Shown: positions 53,927 to 62,291 of the stretch, piece after piece
How the letters are laid out: each line of letters begins with the position of its first letter
How positions within the stretch are numbered: position 1 is the stretch's first letter
DNA from: Parafrankia irregularis
GTDB lineage: Bacteria > Actinomycetota > Actinomycetes > Frankiales > Frankiaceae
DNA length: 64,000 nt
Direction: 5' to 3'
Assembly: GCF_001536285.1 (NCBI RefSeq)
Contig: NZ_FAOZ01000014.1
Location: 62,001 to 126,000 of the forward strand
Position numbers and translations under genes: made by a program
The notes under the pieces: model-generated
Told to the model about the DNA's origin: nothing
The model's input: the letters and a program-made list of their open reading frames with translations, nothing else
The model's database searches: none

Positions 53927-54562
53927 GTGCGCTCCTTCGAGCTGCGACCGACCACACGACAGCCGGTATCCGCATGCTAGCTCCGCCGAGGCATGTCCTC
54001 ACGCATCGAACAGAAACCTACCCGCCGGAACCGCCCTCTTCGTCGGGGACGGCGCTGCGGCCGGATCGCCGGCCTACCAGCGGAGACGTTCAAGGCAACC
54101 GTGGCCGACCAGGCATGATTCCGTCACGTGGTTCCGCCAAGAGCGGAACGACATGTCGACCCCGACAACCTCGGTGTGGGGCTCGACGGGGCGGGCGATG
54201 ATGATCAGATTCGCGCTCGGAGCCGCGATGCTCCGTGCGGGCGGTGGGAGCGGTTCGGACCGCGACCAACCGTCACCGGCCCAAGCCGGCACTACCGACG
54301 GTAACGTATACGCCTGGGTCGAGGGTGTGATACGGATCACATTTGGCCGAATGTGGTCGCCAGGTTCCCTTCCGGCGTTGATTCTCGTGGCACCTTCTGT
54401 GACATCGCCGACGCGGCCCATGCCGGTCGTGCACGCCCCGTAGGCAGGCGGGGGGCTTGGGGCCCTCATCGACGTCCTGTCACGGCTGGCCTCAGCTCAT
54501 CGCCGTCACCTCATAACTGGGTTTGCTGCTGCTCACTGTTCCCCTGCCCTGCGGCGGGCGTC
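53927..54562. other. Intergenic region upstream of clpC with a Crp/GlxR-type site
   Basis: About 640 bp between clpC (minus) and the 3' end of the FhuF-like gene (minus). It holds the TGTGA-N6-TCACA site at 54326. A plus-strand frame of about 98 codons (54149-54443) lacks a ribosome-binding site and protein-like composition, so I do not call it. Confidence 0.6.
54326..54341. promoter_or_regulatory. Crp/GlxR-type binding site
   Basis: TGTGATACGGATCACA: perfect TGTGA-N6-TCACA with TGTGAT/ATCACA symmetrical arms, the consensus for cAMP-dependent GlxR/Crp in actinobacteria. It is 400 bp upstream of clpC and is not close to any start codon I can defend. Confidence 0.65.
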
Positions 54563-55525
54563 TCAGACGGCCAGACCGCCGGGTCCCTGGGCGTCGATCC
54601 ACTCCCGCAGCCGGTGCTCACGCTCGTCCGTGGCCACGAACGGGCAGGCGGTGCAGAACTCCTCGGTCAGCCGATGCGCCAGGCAGCATGATCCGCGGCG
54701 CATACCCGTGTAGGTCCGGCCGTGATGGACGAACTGCTGCCACGTCGGCCGGGCCCGCAGGGTCGGCGCCGCGTCGGCGAAGAAGGCGTCCGCCTCCAGG
54801 CGCCCGATATGTGGATCACCACTCACCCGTTCGGTGAGCAGAAACGCCCGCCCGCACTGGGACGCCACCGCTCCCCACAGGGCCGCGTGCCCGAGCCGCG
54901 CGCGCGACCGGAGGCTGTTGATCATCGGTTCCAGGTGGCCGATGATCTGGCCGACGAGCTGCGCCCGCAGGGCGTCGACGTCCGCCGCGACCATCGTCAC
55001 CTCGATCGGGTCGGTGCCGCCGAGGTCGACGCTCACCTTCGCGTCGAGCAGGTCGAGGTGATCGGCAAGCGCCGGATCGGAGCGCAGCAGTGCAAGCCGC
55101 GGGCGGTGGAACGCCGTGCTGTCGAACCATCCGCCCTCGTGGCAGTGCACCGAGATCCCGGCGGGGGCAAGGTCCGGCACCCGCCGGGCCAGGACGAACA
55201 TCGCGATGGCCGGGCCGACGATGGTGGCGGCGTACCACGCGGTGAAGTAGCTGACGGCGACCTCCGCCGTGGCCTGGTTGTGATCGCGGACGACGGCGAG
55301 GGCCTCGTCGAGCGTCGCGGGATCGAGCAGCTGGTCGGCCCGGATCCAGCCGTTCGGCGACGGTGGCGGACCGGCGATCGCCCGGCGGTGGTCCAGCGCC
55401 GCCCGCACCGTGCGCAGGGTGGTTTCGAGGCCGGTCAGGCTGGTGGCACGGACCGCCAGGTCGACCGGCAGGTCGGAGGTACCCGTGGGCAGGTGCTGCG
55501 GGTGACGGGGCGGCGCGTGAGACAT
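54563..55525 (-). CDS. FhuF-like siderophore-iron reductase
   Basis: A 320-aa protein of the FhuF family, [2Fe-2S] proteins that reduce ferric siderophores in the cytoplasm to release iron. The C-terminal cluster motif GSCCLAHRLTEEFCTACP (near residues 275-292) has Cys-Cys-x9-Cys-x2-Cys, one residue shorter than the usual x10. A typical IucA/FhuF middle domain (VSYFTAWYAATIVGPAIAMFVLARR) precedes it. ATG 55525 is set by the iron box that ends the promoter only 4 bp upstream, suggesting a leaderless or near-leaderless transcript. No siderophore transporter is adjacent. Confidence 0.85.
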   Translation of the reverse strand: MSHAPPRHPQHLPTGTSDLPVDLAVRATSLTGLETTLRTVRAALDHRRAIAGPPPSPNGWIRADQLLDPATLDEALAVVRDHNQATAEVAVSYFTAWYAATIVGPAIAMFVLARRVPDLAPAGISVHCHEGGWFDSTAFHRPRLALLRSDPALADHLDLLDAKVSVDLGGTDPIEVTMVAADVDALRAQLVGQIIGHLEPMINSLRSRARLGHAALWGAVASQCGRAFLLTERVSGDPHIGRLEADAFFADAAPTLRARPTWQQFVHHGRTYTGMRRGSCCLAHRLTEEFCTACPFVATDEREHRLREWIDAQGPGGLAV

Positions 55526-55529
55526 GGTG

Positions 55530-55548
55530 TTAGGTAAGCCTAACTTCA
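55530..55548. promoter_or_regulatory. Iron box (IdeR/DmdR1 operator) of the FhuF-like gene
   Basis: TTAGGTAAGCCTAACTTCA matches the IdeR/DtxR consensus TTAGGTTAGGCTAACCTAA at about 15 of 19 bases, with a strong TTAGGT/CCTAA core. It lies directly before the ATG, so iron-replete cells should shut the gene off. Confidence 0.85.
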
Positions 55549-55753
55549 ACTCGACAGTCAACTCGGCGTCGCCCACCTGTCGTGGCCGCTCCAGGTGCCC
55601 TGGCTGCCGGCAGCCCGCTGACCTGTGGATTCGCCGGTCGTGGGCCCATTTATTGGAAATGGTCACAACCTGCCCAGGAGTCCGGCTTGTGGCCCTGACC
55701 CCCTGGCGGAGTCGGTTGCCCGACAGTCGGCAGCAGGTGATCGATGCGGACGG

Positions 55754-55783
55754 CGAGTCCGGGAACCGAGGGTCCCGGACTCG
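55754..55783. terminator. Hairpin before the orphan iron box
   Basis: Perfect 11-bp arms CGAGTCCGGGA and TCCCGGACTCG with an 8-nt loop (accgaggg). Confidence 0.6.
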
Positions 55784-55802
55784 ACTCCACATCCTGAGAT
55801 CA

Positions 55803-55821
55803 AGAAGTGAGGCTAACCTTA
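55803..55821. promoter_or_regulatory. Orphan iron-box-like sequence
   Basis: AGAAGTGAGGCTAACCTTA keeps the right half GGCTAACCT of the IdeR consensus intact, about 14 of 19 matches overall. No iron gene follows on either strand. Confidence 0.5.
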
Positions 55822-56083
55822 TCTTGAGACGGCTCGTGGTGCAGTGCAGCCGATACGTGACACTCGCGGGAGCGAAACTTCTTCCCGTGAAGGAGCCGTC
55901 GCGATCCAGTTTGTCGAGTTCTGGCTGGCGTCGGCGGGACCCGCTGTCGCGCCGGCGTCACGGTCCGGCCCACTCCGGTATCCGAGGTATCCGATGCGGC
56001 GGAGAAGTGGGGGATTCCGGTCGCTCTCGGAGCGTGTGGCAGGCTGGCGCCAGCCAAGATCGATCGTCGACCCGCTCAAGGGT

Positions 56084-56106
56084 GACCAGGATCCTCGGAT
56101 CTTCGG
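56084..56106. repeat. Dispersed palindrome copy 5 (partial)
   Basis: Only one arm and flank remain: gaccaggatcctcggatcttcgg, matching the right half of copy 1 and the family 3' flank. A relic. Confidence 0.6.
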
Positions 56107-56249
56107 ACTTTCCGGTGGAGATCCTGGGTTCAGTGGCGCTGGTGGTGCGGTCCGCGCCCGCGTGGCCCCAAGTTGGGGATTTGGCGGGATGCGGACACTA
56201 CCCGCTGTCTCCTGACGACCGTGAGAAGTCGGAGGAGTTTGCGGGTGGG

Positions 56250-56297
56250 AAGATCATGGGATTTTGGTCGTTCCGACGACCAAAATCCCATGATCTT
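56250..56297. repeat. Dispersed palindrome copy 6, perfect 21-bp stem
   Basis: Left arm 56250-56270 and right arm 56277-56297 are exact inverse complements (AAGATCATGGGATTTTGGTCG) around loop ttccga. The right flank tgtccggtagcaac matches the inverted left flank of copy 2. The longest perfect copy here. Confidence 0.92.
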
Positions 56298-56480
56298 GTC
56301 CGGTAGCAACACCAGACGTGGTGGCGGCGCGGTCCGAGGTCGCGGCCCAAGGGGCAGAGGAGCCGCGTGCACCCCGTGAGTACGCCTCGGGATCGCGCTG
56401 AGCGAGATCAACAACTGAGGGGTGGATCGGCCGCGGATTTCGGCCCCCGTCCTGGTCGCTGACAGTCCAGACTTGGATCC

Positions 56481-57026
56481 ATGACGTCACCGCAGCGTGT
56501 GCTCTACCACGTCGTCTGCGCGGCACCGCCCGCGCTCGCCGCCGCCGACTTCGTGGCGCAGGCCCAGCAGGGCGGCTGGGACGTGTGCGTCGTGACGACG
56601 TCGCGTGCCGCGGTATGGCTCGACCTGCCGGCGCTGGCCGCGGTCAGCGGGCATCCCGTCCGGACCGACTACAAGCTCCCGGGGCAGCCGGACGTGCTTC
56701 CACCACCGACCGCCTTCGCCGTCGTCCCGGCGACCTTCAACACGATCAACAAGTGGGCGGCGGGAATCGCGGACACGCTCGTCCTGGGTCTGCTGACCGA
56801 GGCTCTGGGGCTCGGCCTGCCGGCCGTCGTCGCGCCGTGCCTCACCGCCGCGCAGGCGGCCCACCCCGCCTATGCGACGTCCTGCCAGACGCTGCGTTCC
56901 GCCGGTGTGCGGCTGCTGGACCGCTGGACGCCGCAGGACGCTGACCGGGTCTCGGGCGGCTGGGATGGCGCGGACAGCCAGCGGGCGCTGCAGGAGCTCG
57001 AACGACACCCGCACCTGGTGCGTTGA
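56481..57026 (+). CDS. Flavoprotein (phosphopantothenoylcysteine decarboxylase-like)
   Basis: A 181-aa protein of the flavoprotein family PF02441 (HFCD/UbiX class). VLYHVVCAAPPALAAADFVAQAQQGGWDVCVVTT forms the FMN-binding Rossmann-like start, and FAVVPATFNTINKWAAGIADTL carries the family PATxNT motif that contacts FMN and the substrate. Such proteins decarboxylate small molecules or peptides. It is shorter than a full CoaBC, and a separate CoA route exists in the window (panC, panD, coaX), so this is probably not CoaC itself. The ATG follows no clear ribosome-binding site. Confidence 0.78.
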   Translation: MTSPQRVLYHVVCAAPPALAAADFVAQAQQGGWDVCVVTTSRAAVWLDLPALAAVSGHPVRTDYKLPGQPDVLPPPTAFAVVPATFNTINKWAAGIADTLVLGLLTEALGLGLPAVVAPCLTAAQAAHPAYATSCQTLRSAGVRLLDRWTPQDADRVSGGWDGADSQRALQELERHPHLVR

Positions 57027-57119
57027 CGTCGCCGCTGGTCTGCCAGCTGCTGTTCGGCCAATGGCTGGACAGTCGGCGGCGGTCCGATCAAGCCGCGGTC
57101 CGATCGGCCGACTGATCGG

Positions 57120-58076
57120 TCAGCGTTTGTCGACCAGGGCGTCGTGGATCGTCCGGGCCATCGCTTCCTGGCCCGCCTGGGTGGGGTGAGCGCTCAGGTC
57201 TCGGTCCGCGCTGAGAAGGCCCACCCGGTTGACCCACGAGTCCTTGGTGCACATCTCGTGGTCGCGCAGGGATCTGCTGGTGGCGACGAACTCGACGCCG
57301 GCATCCTTGGCGGCCCGACGAATCGTCCGATTGAGGGTGTTGTTCAGGCTGACGAGCTGCCTGCGCTCGCTGCTGTCGAGCCAACGGCAGGTGTTGTTCC
57401 GCTGGGATCGAGGGAAGATGTCGGGATATCCGACGACGACGATCCGCGAGTTCGGCGCCGCCGCCTTCACTTCCTTGTAGGTGGTGACGAGAATTCCCGG
57501 AAGCTCGTCCTGCAGGTAGTCCCGCCGCCGCCGGTCGTTACCGTCCCAGAAGCACTTCCAGAGCACACAGCTCATGATGACCCGGCCGAATCCGGCGTCA
57601 TTGCCGCCGATCGTGATCGTCACCACGTCCGGGGCCTTCGGCAGCGCCCGCAACTGGTCGAGCTGCGAGGGGTTGCCCCGTCGGGACGTGGTGAGTTCCT
57701 TCGTCGTCGCACCACCGCAGGCGGCATGCAGCACGGTGGTGATCGGCGGATCGAGGGTGGCGAGCAGCCGCGGCCACGCGCCGGTGCTACGGCGGCAGCT
57801 GCCCGCGTCGGCCAGGAACGGCGGCGAACCCTCGCCGGAGGAATAGGAATCGCCGAGCGCGGCGATCGTGAGCGCGCCCGTCGCGGTGGGCTGCGCGCCG
57901 GCCGTCGCAGCCGGCGCCGCCGTGAGGAAAATCAGTGTGCTTGACGCGAGGAATGCGGCCCAGGTGAACGGCGAACGCCGGACGAACGGGCCGGTCGGGA
58001 GAGATCGGGACGACCCGGACGCACGTTGCCTGCGTGGACCAGGGATTCGTGAGACCGCCCACGTTCTGCGCCGCAT
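57120..58076 (-). CDS. Secreted SGNH/GDSL hydrolase
   Basis: A 318-aa esterase/lipase of the SGNH fold, predicted to be exported: Arg-rich N-terminus then a hydrophobic helix (about 38-58, AAFLASSTLIFLTAAPAATAG). Block I is IAALGDSYSSGEG (nucleophile Ser near residue 77), block III is TITIGGNDAG, and block V DLSAHPTQAGQ supplies the His. Several Cys residues (CRRSTG, CGG, CVLWKC, CRW, CTK) suggest disulfides, fitting an extracellular place. Likely acts on lipids or polysaccharide esters; substrate unknown. Confidence 0.85.
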   Translation of the reverse strand: MRRRTWAVSRIPGPRRQRASGSSRSLPTGPFVRRSPFTWAAFLASSTLIFLTAAPAATAGAQPTATGALTIAALGDSYSSGEGSPPFLADAGSCRRSTGAWPRLLATLDPPITTVLHAACGGATTKELTTSRRGNPSQLDQLRALPKAPDVVTITIGGNDAGFGRVIMSCVLWKCFWDGNDRRRRDYLQDELPGILVTTYKEVKAAAPNSRIVVVGYPDIFPRSQRNNTCRWLDSSERRQLVSLNNTLNRTIRRAAKDAGVEFVATSRSLRDHEMCTKDSWVNRVGLLSADRDLSAHPTQAGQEAMARTIHDALVDKR

Positions 58077-58248
58077 GGAGAGAGGCTAACCCGCGCCCGT
58101 GACCGGCGGAGGAATTCCGACCCGCTGCGCGCCCGACACGCCGGAGAACCGACCGCCACTGCCGCCGGCGATGCATAAGCGCATCGCGGTGAAAGCGTGA
58201 ACCACTCGGATCTCCGGTCACCGGACCGCGCGGTGAGACGGCGCGGCG

Positions 58249-59010
58249 TCAGCGTGTCTCCGCATTCTTCTCGAAGACAAGCCTAAGGCCGATCAGGGTC
58301 AGATGCGGCTCATGGTTGTCGAGAGTTTCGCTCTCCTTGAGCACCAGCGAGGCGAGCCCACCGGTGGCGATCGCGGTCGCCGGGGCGCCCAGCTCGGCGC
58401 GGATGCGCCGGACCAGCGCGTCGACCTGCCCGGCCGCCCCGTAGATCATGCCCGACTGGAGTGCCTCGACCGTGCTCTTACCGATCACCGAACGGGGCGT
58501 CGTGAGCTCGACCTTGCGGAGCTGGGCGGCCCGCGAGGCGAGTGAGTCCAGGGCGATCTCGATGCCGGGCGCGAGCGCGCCACCCAGGAACTCGCCGCGT
58601 TCCGAAACGACGTCGAGGTTGGTGGACGTCCCGAAGTCGACCACGATCGCCGGTCCGCCGTAGAGGTGGTGCGCGGCCAGTGTGTTCATGATCCGGTCGG
58701 CCCCCGCCTCCTTCGGGTTGTCGATGAGGATCGGTACCCCGGTGCGGGTGCCCGGCTCGACCACCACGGTCGGGATGCCCCGGTAGGTGCGGCTCACCAT
58801 CCGGCGGATCTCGCGCAGCGCCGCCGGGACCGTCGAGCACACGGAGACACCGTCGATCTTGTGGCTGCCGAGCAGGCCGGTATAGAGGAGCCCCATCTCG
58901 TCCGCGGTGGCATGGGGATCGGTGCGGATCCGCCAGGAGTTGGCGAGCTGGGCGCCGTCGAACACGCCCAGGACGGTGTTGGTGTTACCAACGTCGATCG
59001 TCAGCAGCAT
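58249..59010 (-). CDS. coaX: Type III pantothenate kinase
   Basis: A 253-aa kinase for the first committed step of CoA synthesis, phosphorylating pantothenate made by PanC. Motifs: LTIDVGNTNTVLGVFDG (nucleotide loop), GADRIMNTLAAHHLYGGPAIVVDFGTSTNLDVV (P-loop substitute with Asp), and GGALAPGIEIALDSLASRAAQL. Type III enzymes need a monovalent cation and resist feedback by CoA. ATG 59010 overlaps the nadC stop (TGATG), so translation is coupled. It is the last gene of the operon; a Thr/Arg end is normal. Confidence 0.97.
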   Translation of the reverse strand: MLLTIDVGNTNTVLGVFDGAQLANSWRIRTDPHATADEMGLLYTGLLGSHKIDGVSVCSTVPAALREIRRMVSRTYRGIPTVVVEPGTRTGVPILIDNPKEAGADRIMNTLAAHHLYGGPAIVVDFGTSTNLDVVSERGEFLGGALAPGIEIALDSLASRAAQLRKVELTTPRSVIGKSTVEALQSGMIYGAAGQVDALVRRIRAELGAPATAIATGGLASLVLKESETLDNHEPHLTLIGLRLVFEKNAETR

Positions 59011-59987
59011 CAGCCGGCCACCGCAAGGTCGAAGCCAAGGTCGAGAGCGGGCGCCGAGTGGGTGAGACCTCCGACGGCCAGGTAGTTGACGCCGGTCGCG
59101 GCGACCGCGGCGGCGACGTCCAGGGTCAGCCCGCCACTCGCCTCCAGCAGGACGCCCGCCGGCCGGGCGATGGCCACCGACGCACGAAGATCGTCCAGTG
59201 ACATGTTGTCGCAGAGGATCAGGTCGGCCCCGGCGCCCACCGCCTCGGCCACCTGCTCCACGGTGTCGCACTCCACCTCGACGGCCAGGTGCGGGAAGCG
59301 GGCGCGCACGGCCGCGAAGGCCGCCGCCACCCCGCCGGCCGCGATCACATGGTTGTCCTTGACCAGCGCGGCGTCGGTCAGCGACATCCGGTGGTTGCTG
59401 CCGCCGCCGCAGCGCACCGCGTACTTCTCCAACGCCCGCAGGCCCGGGAGCGTCTTGCGGGTGTCCCGCACGACCGCGCCCGTGCCGGCGACCGCGTCCA
59501 CCCATCGCCGGGTCGCCGTGGCCACGCCGGAGAGATGGCAGAGCAGGTTCAGCGCTGTTCGCTCGGCGGTGAGAAGACCACGCACCGGCCCACTGACCCG
59601 CAGCACCGCCGTGCCCGGGGCCACCCGGTCACCGTCGGCGATCACCGGTGTCACTGTGACGGCGGGACCGAGAAGGAACTCGAACACCGCGGCGGCGACC
59701 GGCACCCCCGCGACCACGCCGTCGGCGCGGGACACCACCGAGCCATGGCTCGTCAGCGCCGCATTCACGGTCGCGGCCGAGGTGGCGTCCTCGCCGTCGG
59801 GCCCTGGAAGGTCCTCGTTCAGCGCTCGACGGATCACGTCGAAGACCACAGACTCGGCCAGCCCGGTGGATCTCAGAGCAGTCAGGACAGGCACCGAGAT
59901 CTGAGCGGCTGTCGTCTCGGTCGTCATCTCGGCTGTGTTCCTGGTCGTCGTCGACGGCTCCGCCGGCGCGACGTGGGTGGGGCTCAT
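59010..59987 (-). CDS. nadC: Nicotinate-nucleotide pyrophosphorylase (carboxylating)
   Basis: A 325-aa quinolinate phosphoribosyltransferase that makes nicotinate mononucleotide in de novo NAD synthesis. Motifs: IRRALNEDLPGPDG near the N-terminus, LLTAERTALNLLCHLSGVATATRRWV, RDTRKTLPGLRALEKYAVRCGGGSNHR (PRPP/quinolinate site), HVIAAGGVAAAF, and the ILCDNMSLDDL strand. ATG 59987 overlaps the nadB stop as ATGA. The N-terminal 20 residues are extra and low-complexity; ATG 59927 would give a more usual length. Confidence 0.96.
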   Translation of the reverse strand: MSPTHVAPAEPSTTTRNTAEMTTETTAAQISVPVLTALRSTGLAESVVFDVIRRALNEDLPGPDGEDATSAATVNAALTSHGSVVSRADGVVAGVPVAAAVFEFLLGPAVTVTPVIADGDRVAPGTAVLRVSGPVRGLLTAERTALNLLCHLSGVATATRRWVDAVAGTGAVVRDTRKTLPGLRALEKYAVRCGGGSNHRMSLTDAALVKDNHVIAAGGVAAAFAAVRARFPHLAVEVECDTVEQVAEAVGAGADLILCDNMSLDDLRASVAIARPAGVLLEASGGLTLDVAAAVAATGVNYLAVGGLTHSAPALDLGFDLAVAG

Positions 59988-61795
59988 GCCGACCGGAGCC
60001 GGGACGAAGCGGCAGCAGCGGCGGAGTCCGATGTCGGTCGGCTCTGCCGGGCCCACGGTGAGACAGACGTGGCCGAGCCGGCTTCGGCTGGCCGCGGCGG
60101 TGCCTCGTACGTCAAGATCAGCTCCCCTTCCGGGTCCAGCCTGGTCAGCACGTGTCCGCTCCAGTGCTCGTCATCGCGGTCGGCGAAATCCTCCCGCCAG
60201 TGGCAGCCCCGGGTCTCGGTGCGCATCTGGGCCGCGGCGACCAGCGCGGTCGCCACCATCCGCAGGTTGGTCATCTCCCAGGCCGCCGGGCCGGCGGTGA
60301 CCGTGGCCCCGCTGACCCGAAGATCGCCAAGGCCGGCCAGCATCTTTCCGGTCGCCCGCAGGCTCTCGGCGCTGCGCAACACGCCCGCGCCATCCGTCAT
60401 GGCCCGGGTCAGGTCGCCGCGTTCGGTCGGGTCCGTCAGACCGCGGCCACGAGCGCCCGCCGGGACCCCGATCACCGCGGCGGCACCGTCGAGCGGTGAA
60501 GCGGACGGATCCGGGGATCCGTCCCAGCTCGATGTGTCCTGTTCCGAGATGTGCTGGGCGATGCGCGCGGCGAAGACCAGGCCCTCCAGCAGGCTGTTCG
60601 ACGCCAGCCGGTTGGCGCCGTGCACCCCGGTGCAGGCGACCTCCCCGCAGGCGTACAGCCCGGGAACGCTGGTCCGCCCCCACAGGTCGGTGCGGACCCC
60701 GCCGCTGGCGAAATGCGCCGTCGGTGCGACCGGGATCGGTGCGGTCACCGGGTCGACCCCGGCCTCCCGGCAGCGCGCGGTGATCGTGGGGAAACGGCGC
60801 AGCAGGGTCTGGGCCCCCAGGTGACGGGCGTCCAGGTAGAGGTGATCCACCCCCTGCTCCGCCATCACCCGCGACATCTGCTTGGCGACGACGTCTCGGG
60901 GCGCGAGGTCGGCCAGCGGATGGACGTCGCGCATCACCCGCCGGCCGGCGGCGTCCACCAGCAGCGCGCCCTCGCCGCGCAGCGCCTCGCTGACCAGCGG
61001 CTGCTGACCGGCCTCGGGGGAGGGCAGCCAGAGCGCGGTCGGATGGAACTGGACGAACTCCAGGTCGGTCACGACCGCGCCGGCCCGCAGGGCGAGCGCG
61101 ACGCCGTCACCGGTCGAGACCGCCGGGTTGGTCGTCGACGCGAAGATCTGCCCCATTCCGCCGGTGGCCAGCACGATCGCCCGGGCTGTCACGGCGCCGA
61201 CGCCATCCTGGCTGCCCGCCCCGAGGACGTGCAGCGTCGCACCGACCGCCCGGCCCGCCTGATCCATCAGCAGGTCCAGGACGAGGGCGTTCTCCAGCAC
61301 CTCGACGGCCGGGTCGGCGCGCACCGCGGCGATCAGTGCCCGCTCGACCTCCAGCCCGGTGGCGTCGCCGCCGGCATGTGCGATCCGGTCGCGCAGGTGC
61401 CCGCCTTCGCGGGTGAGCGAGAAGTCGCCGCCGGCGTCCCGGTCGAACCGGGCACCGAGGGCCGCGAGCTCGCGTACCCGGGCCGGGCCTTCGGTGACCA
61501 GGACCTCGACCGCCGCCGGGTCGCACAGGCCGACGCCGGCGACGAGGGTGTCGCGCAGGTGCTCGGCAGGGGAGTCCTCGGCACTCAGGGCCGCGGCGAT
61601 CCCGCCCTGTGCCCAGCGGGTCGAACCGGCGTCCAGCAGGGCCTTGGTGACGAGGAGGACCCGGCGGTCCGGGCTGGCTGCCCGGGTGCGCAGCACCGTG
61701 GTGAGACCCGCGATACCGGATCCGATGACCACGACGTCCGCGTCCCGGCTCCAGCCCGGACGCGGTGCGCCGAGTCGGTGTGGGAGAACTGGCAC
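59984..61795 (-). CDS. nadB: L-aspartate oxidase
   Basis: A 603-aa flavoprotein that oxidises L-aspartate to iminoaspartate for quinolinate synthesis. Residues 20-45 hold the FAD Rossmann motif VVVIGSGIAGLTTVLRTRA, then STRWAQGGIAAAL (SRYAQGG-like), QFHPTALWLP, LVSEALRGEGALLVD and the FAD-contacting YACGEVACTGVHGANRLASNSLLEGLVF. GTG 61795 is 4 nt after the panD stop, with GGAGGG about 9 nt before it. nadA, the quinolinate synthase partner, is not in this operon. The C-terminus overlaps nadC by 4 nt. Confidence 0.96.
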   Translation of the reverse strand: MPVLPHRLGAPRPGWSRDADVVVIGSGIAGLTTVLRTRAASPDRRVLLVTKALLDAGSTRWAQGGIAAALSAEDSPAEHLRDTLVAGVGLCDPAAVEVLVTEGPARVRELAALGARFDRDAGGDFSLTREGGHLRDRIAHAGGDATGLEVERALIAAVRADPAVEVLENALVLDLLMDQAGRAVGATLHVLGAGSQDGVGAVTARAIVLATGGMGQIFASTTNPAVSTGDGVALALRAGAVVTDLEFVQFHPTALWLPSPEAGQQPLVSEALRGEGALLVDAAGRRVMRDVHPLADLAPRDVVAKQMSRVMAEQGVDHLYLDARHLGAQTLLRRFPTITARCREAGVDPVTAPIPVAPTAHFASGGVRTDLWGRTSVPGLYACGEVACTGVHGANRLASNSLLEGLVFAARIAQHISEQDTSSWDGSPDPSASPLDGAAAVIGVPAGARGRGLTDPTERGDLTRAMTDGAGVLRSAESLRATGKMLAGLGDLRVSGATVTAGPAAWEMTNLRMVATALVAAAQMRTETRGCHWREDFADRDDEHWSGHVLTRLDPEGELILTYEAPPRPAEAGSATSVSPWARQSRPTSDSAAAAASSRLRSA

Positions 61796-61799
61796 CGGG

Positions 61800-62288
61800 C
61801 TACGCCCTCCCCTGCCCGGCGCCCACGATGTCACCGGAGCCCAGGACGCCACCGGCGGCCAGAACGTCGCCGGCGGCCAGGACATCGCCGCGCAGGCTGG
61901 ACGGGTCGCCGGGGAGTGCCTCCGCCGGGTCGCCGCCGCGGCCGATGATGCGGTTCTGCGCGTCGAGGAAGAGGACCTTGGGGGTGTATCGCCGCGCCTC
62001 GGCGTCGTCCATGATCCCGTACGAGATGATGATGACGAGATCGCCGGGATGCACCAGGCGGGCCGCCGCGCCGTTGATCCCGATGACACCGCTGCCCGCC
62101 GGGCCGGTGATCGCGTAGGTCTCCAGGCGTGCGCCGTTGTTGATGTCGACGATCGTCACCTGCTCGCCGGGAAGCAGGTCGGCGGCTTCCATCAGGTCGG
62201 CGTCGATCGTGACGGAGCCGACGTAGTGCAGGTCGGCCTGCGTCACCGTCGCCCGGTGGATCTTGGAGGTGAGCATGGTTCGAAACAC
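61800..62288 (-). CDS. panD: Aspartate 1-decarboxylase precursor
   Basis: A 162-aa pyruvoyl-dependent enzyme that makes beta-alanine for pantothenate. The self-cleaving YVGS motif ([11 protein letters not shown], Gly-Ser at about 24-25) is intact, and [18 protein letters not shown] and the [22 protein letters not shown] core are standard. The last 30 residues repeat GDVLAAG-like units and are not part of the usual fold. GTG 62288 gives the standard N-terminus MFRTML. The gene lies between panC (3 bp upstream) and nadB. Confidence 0.97.
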   Translation of the reverse strand: MFRTMLTSKIHRATVTQADLHYVGSVTIDADLMEAADLLPGEQVTIVDINNGARLETYAITGPAGSGVIGINGAAARLVHPGDLVIIISYGIMDDAEARRYTPKVLFLDAQNRIIGRGGDPAEALPGDPSSLRGDVLAAGDVLAAGGVLGSGDIVGAGQGRA

Positions 62289-62291
62289 CGG

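Larger units (their letters stand above)
55526..56480. other. Gene-poor region with a second iron box and palindromes
   Basis: About 950 bp without a convincing gene. It contains the FhuF-like promoter, an 11-bp-stem hairpin at 55754, an orphan iron box at 55803, and palindrome copies 5 and 6. The open frames here have Arg/Ser-rich shadow-like translations. It may be the remains of an iron-regulated gene now lost. Confidence 0.55.

Noticed and set aside
51419-53980. 853-codon open frame antisense to clpC
   Set aside because: ClpC on the minus strand is complete and conserved over its whole length; the antisense frame is a GC-driven shadow.
54149-54443. Possible small plus-strand gene of about 98 codons between clpC and the FhuF-like gene
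   Set aside because: No ribosome-binding site, no recognisable domain, and the Crp-type site falls inside it and not before it.
55524-56306. 260-codon plus-strand frame across the iron boxes and palindromes
   Set aside because: It covers two operators and a perfect 21-bp hairpin and has no family resemblance, so it is unlikely to be coding.
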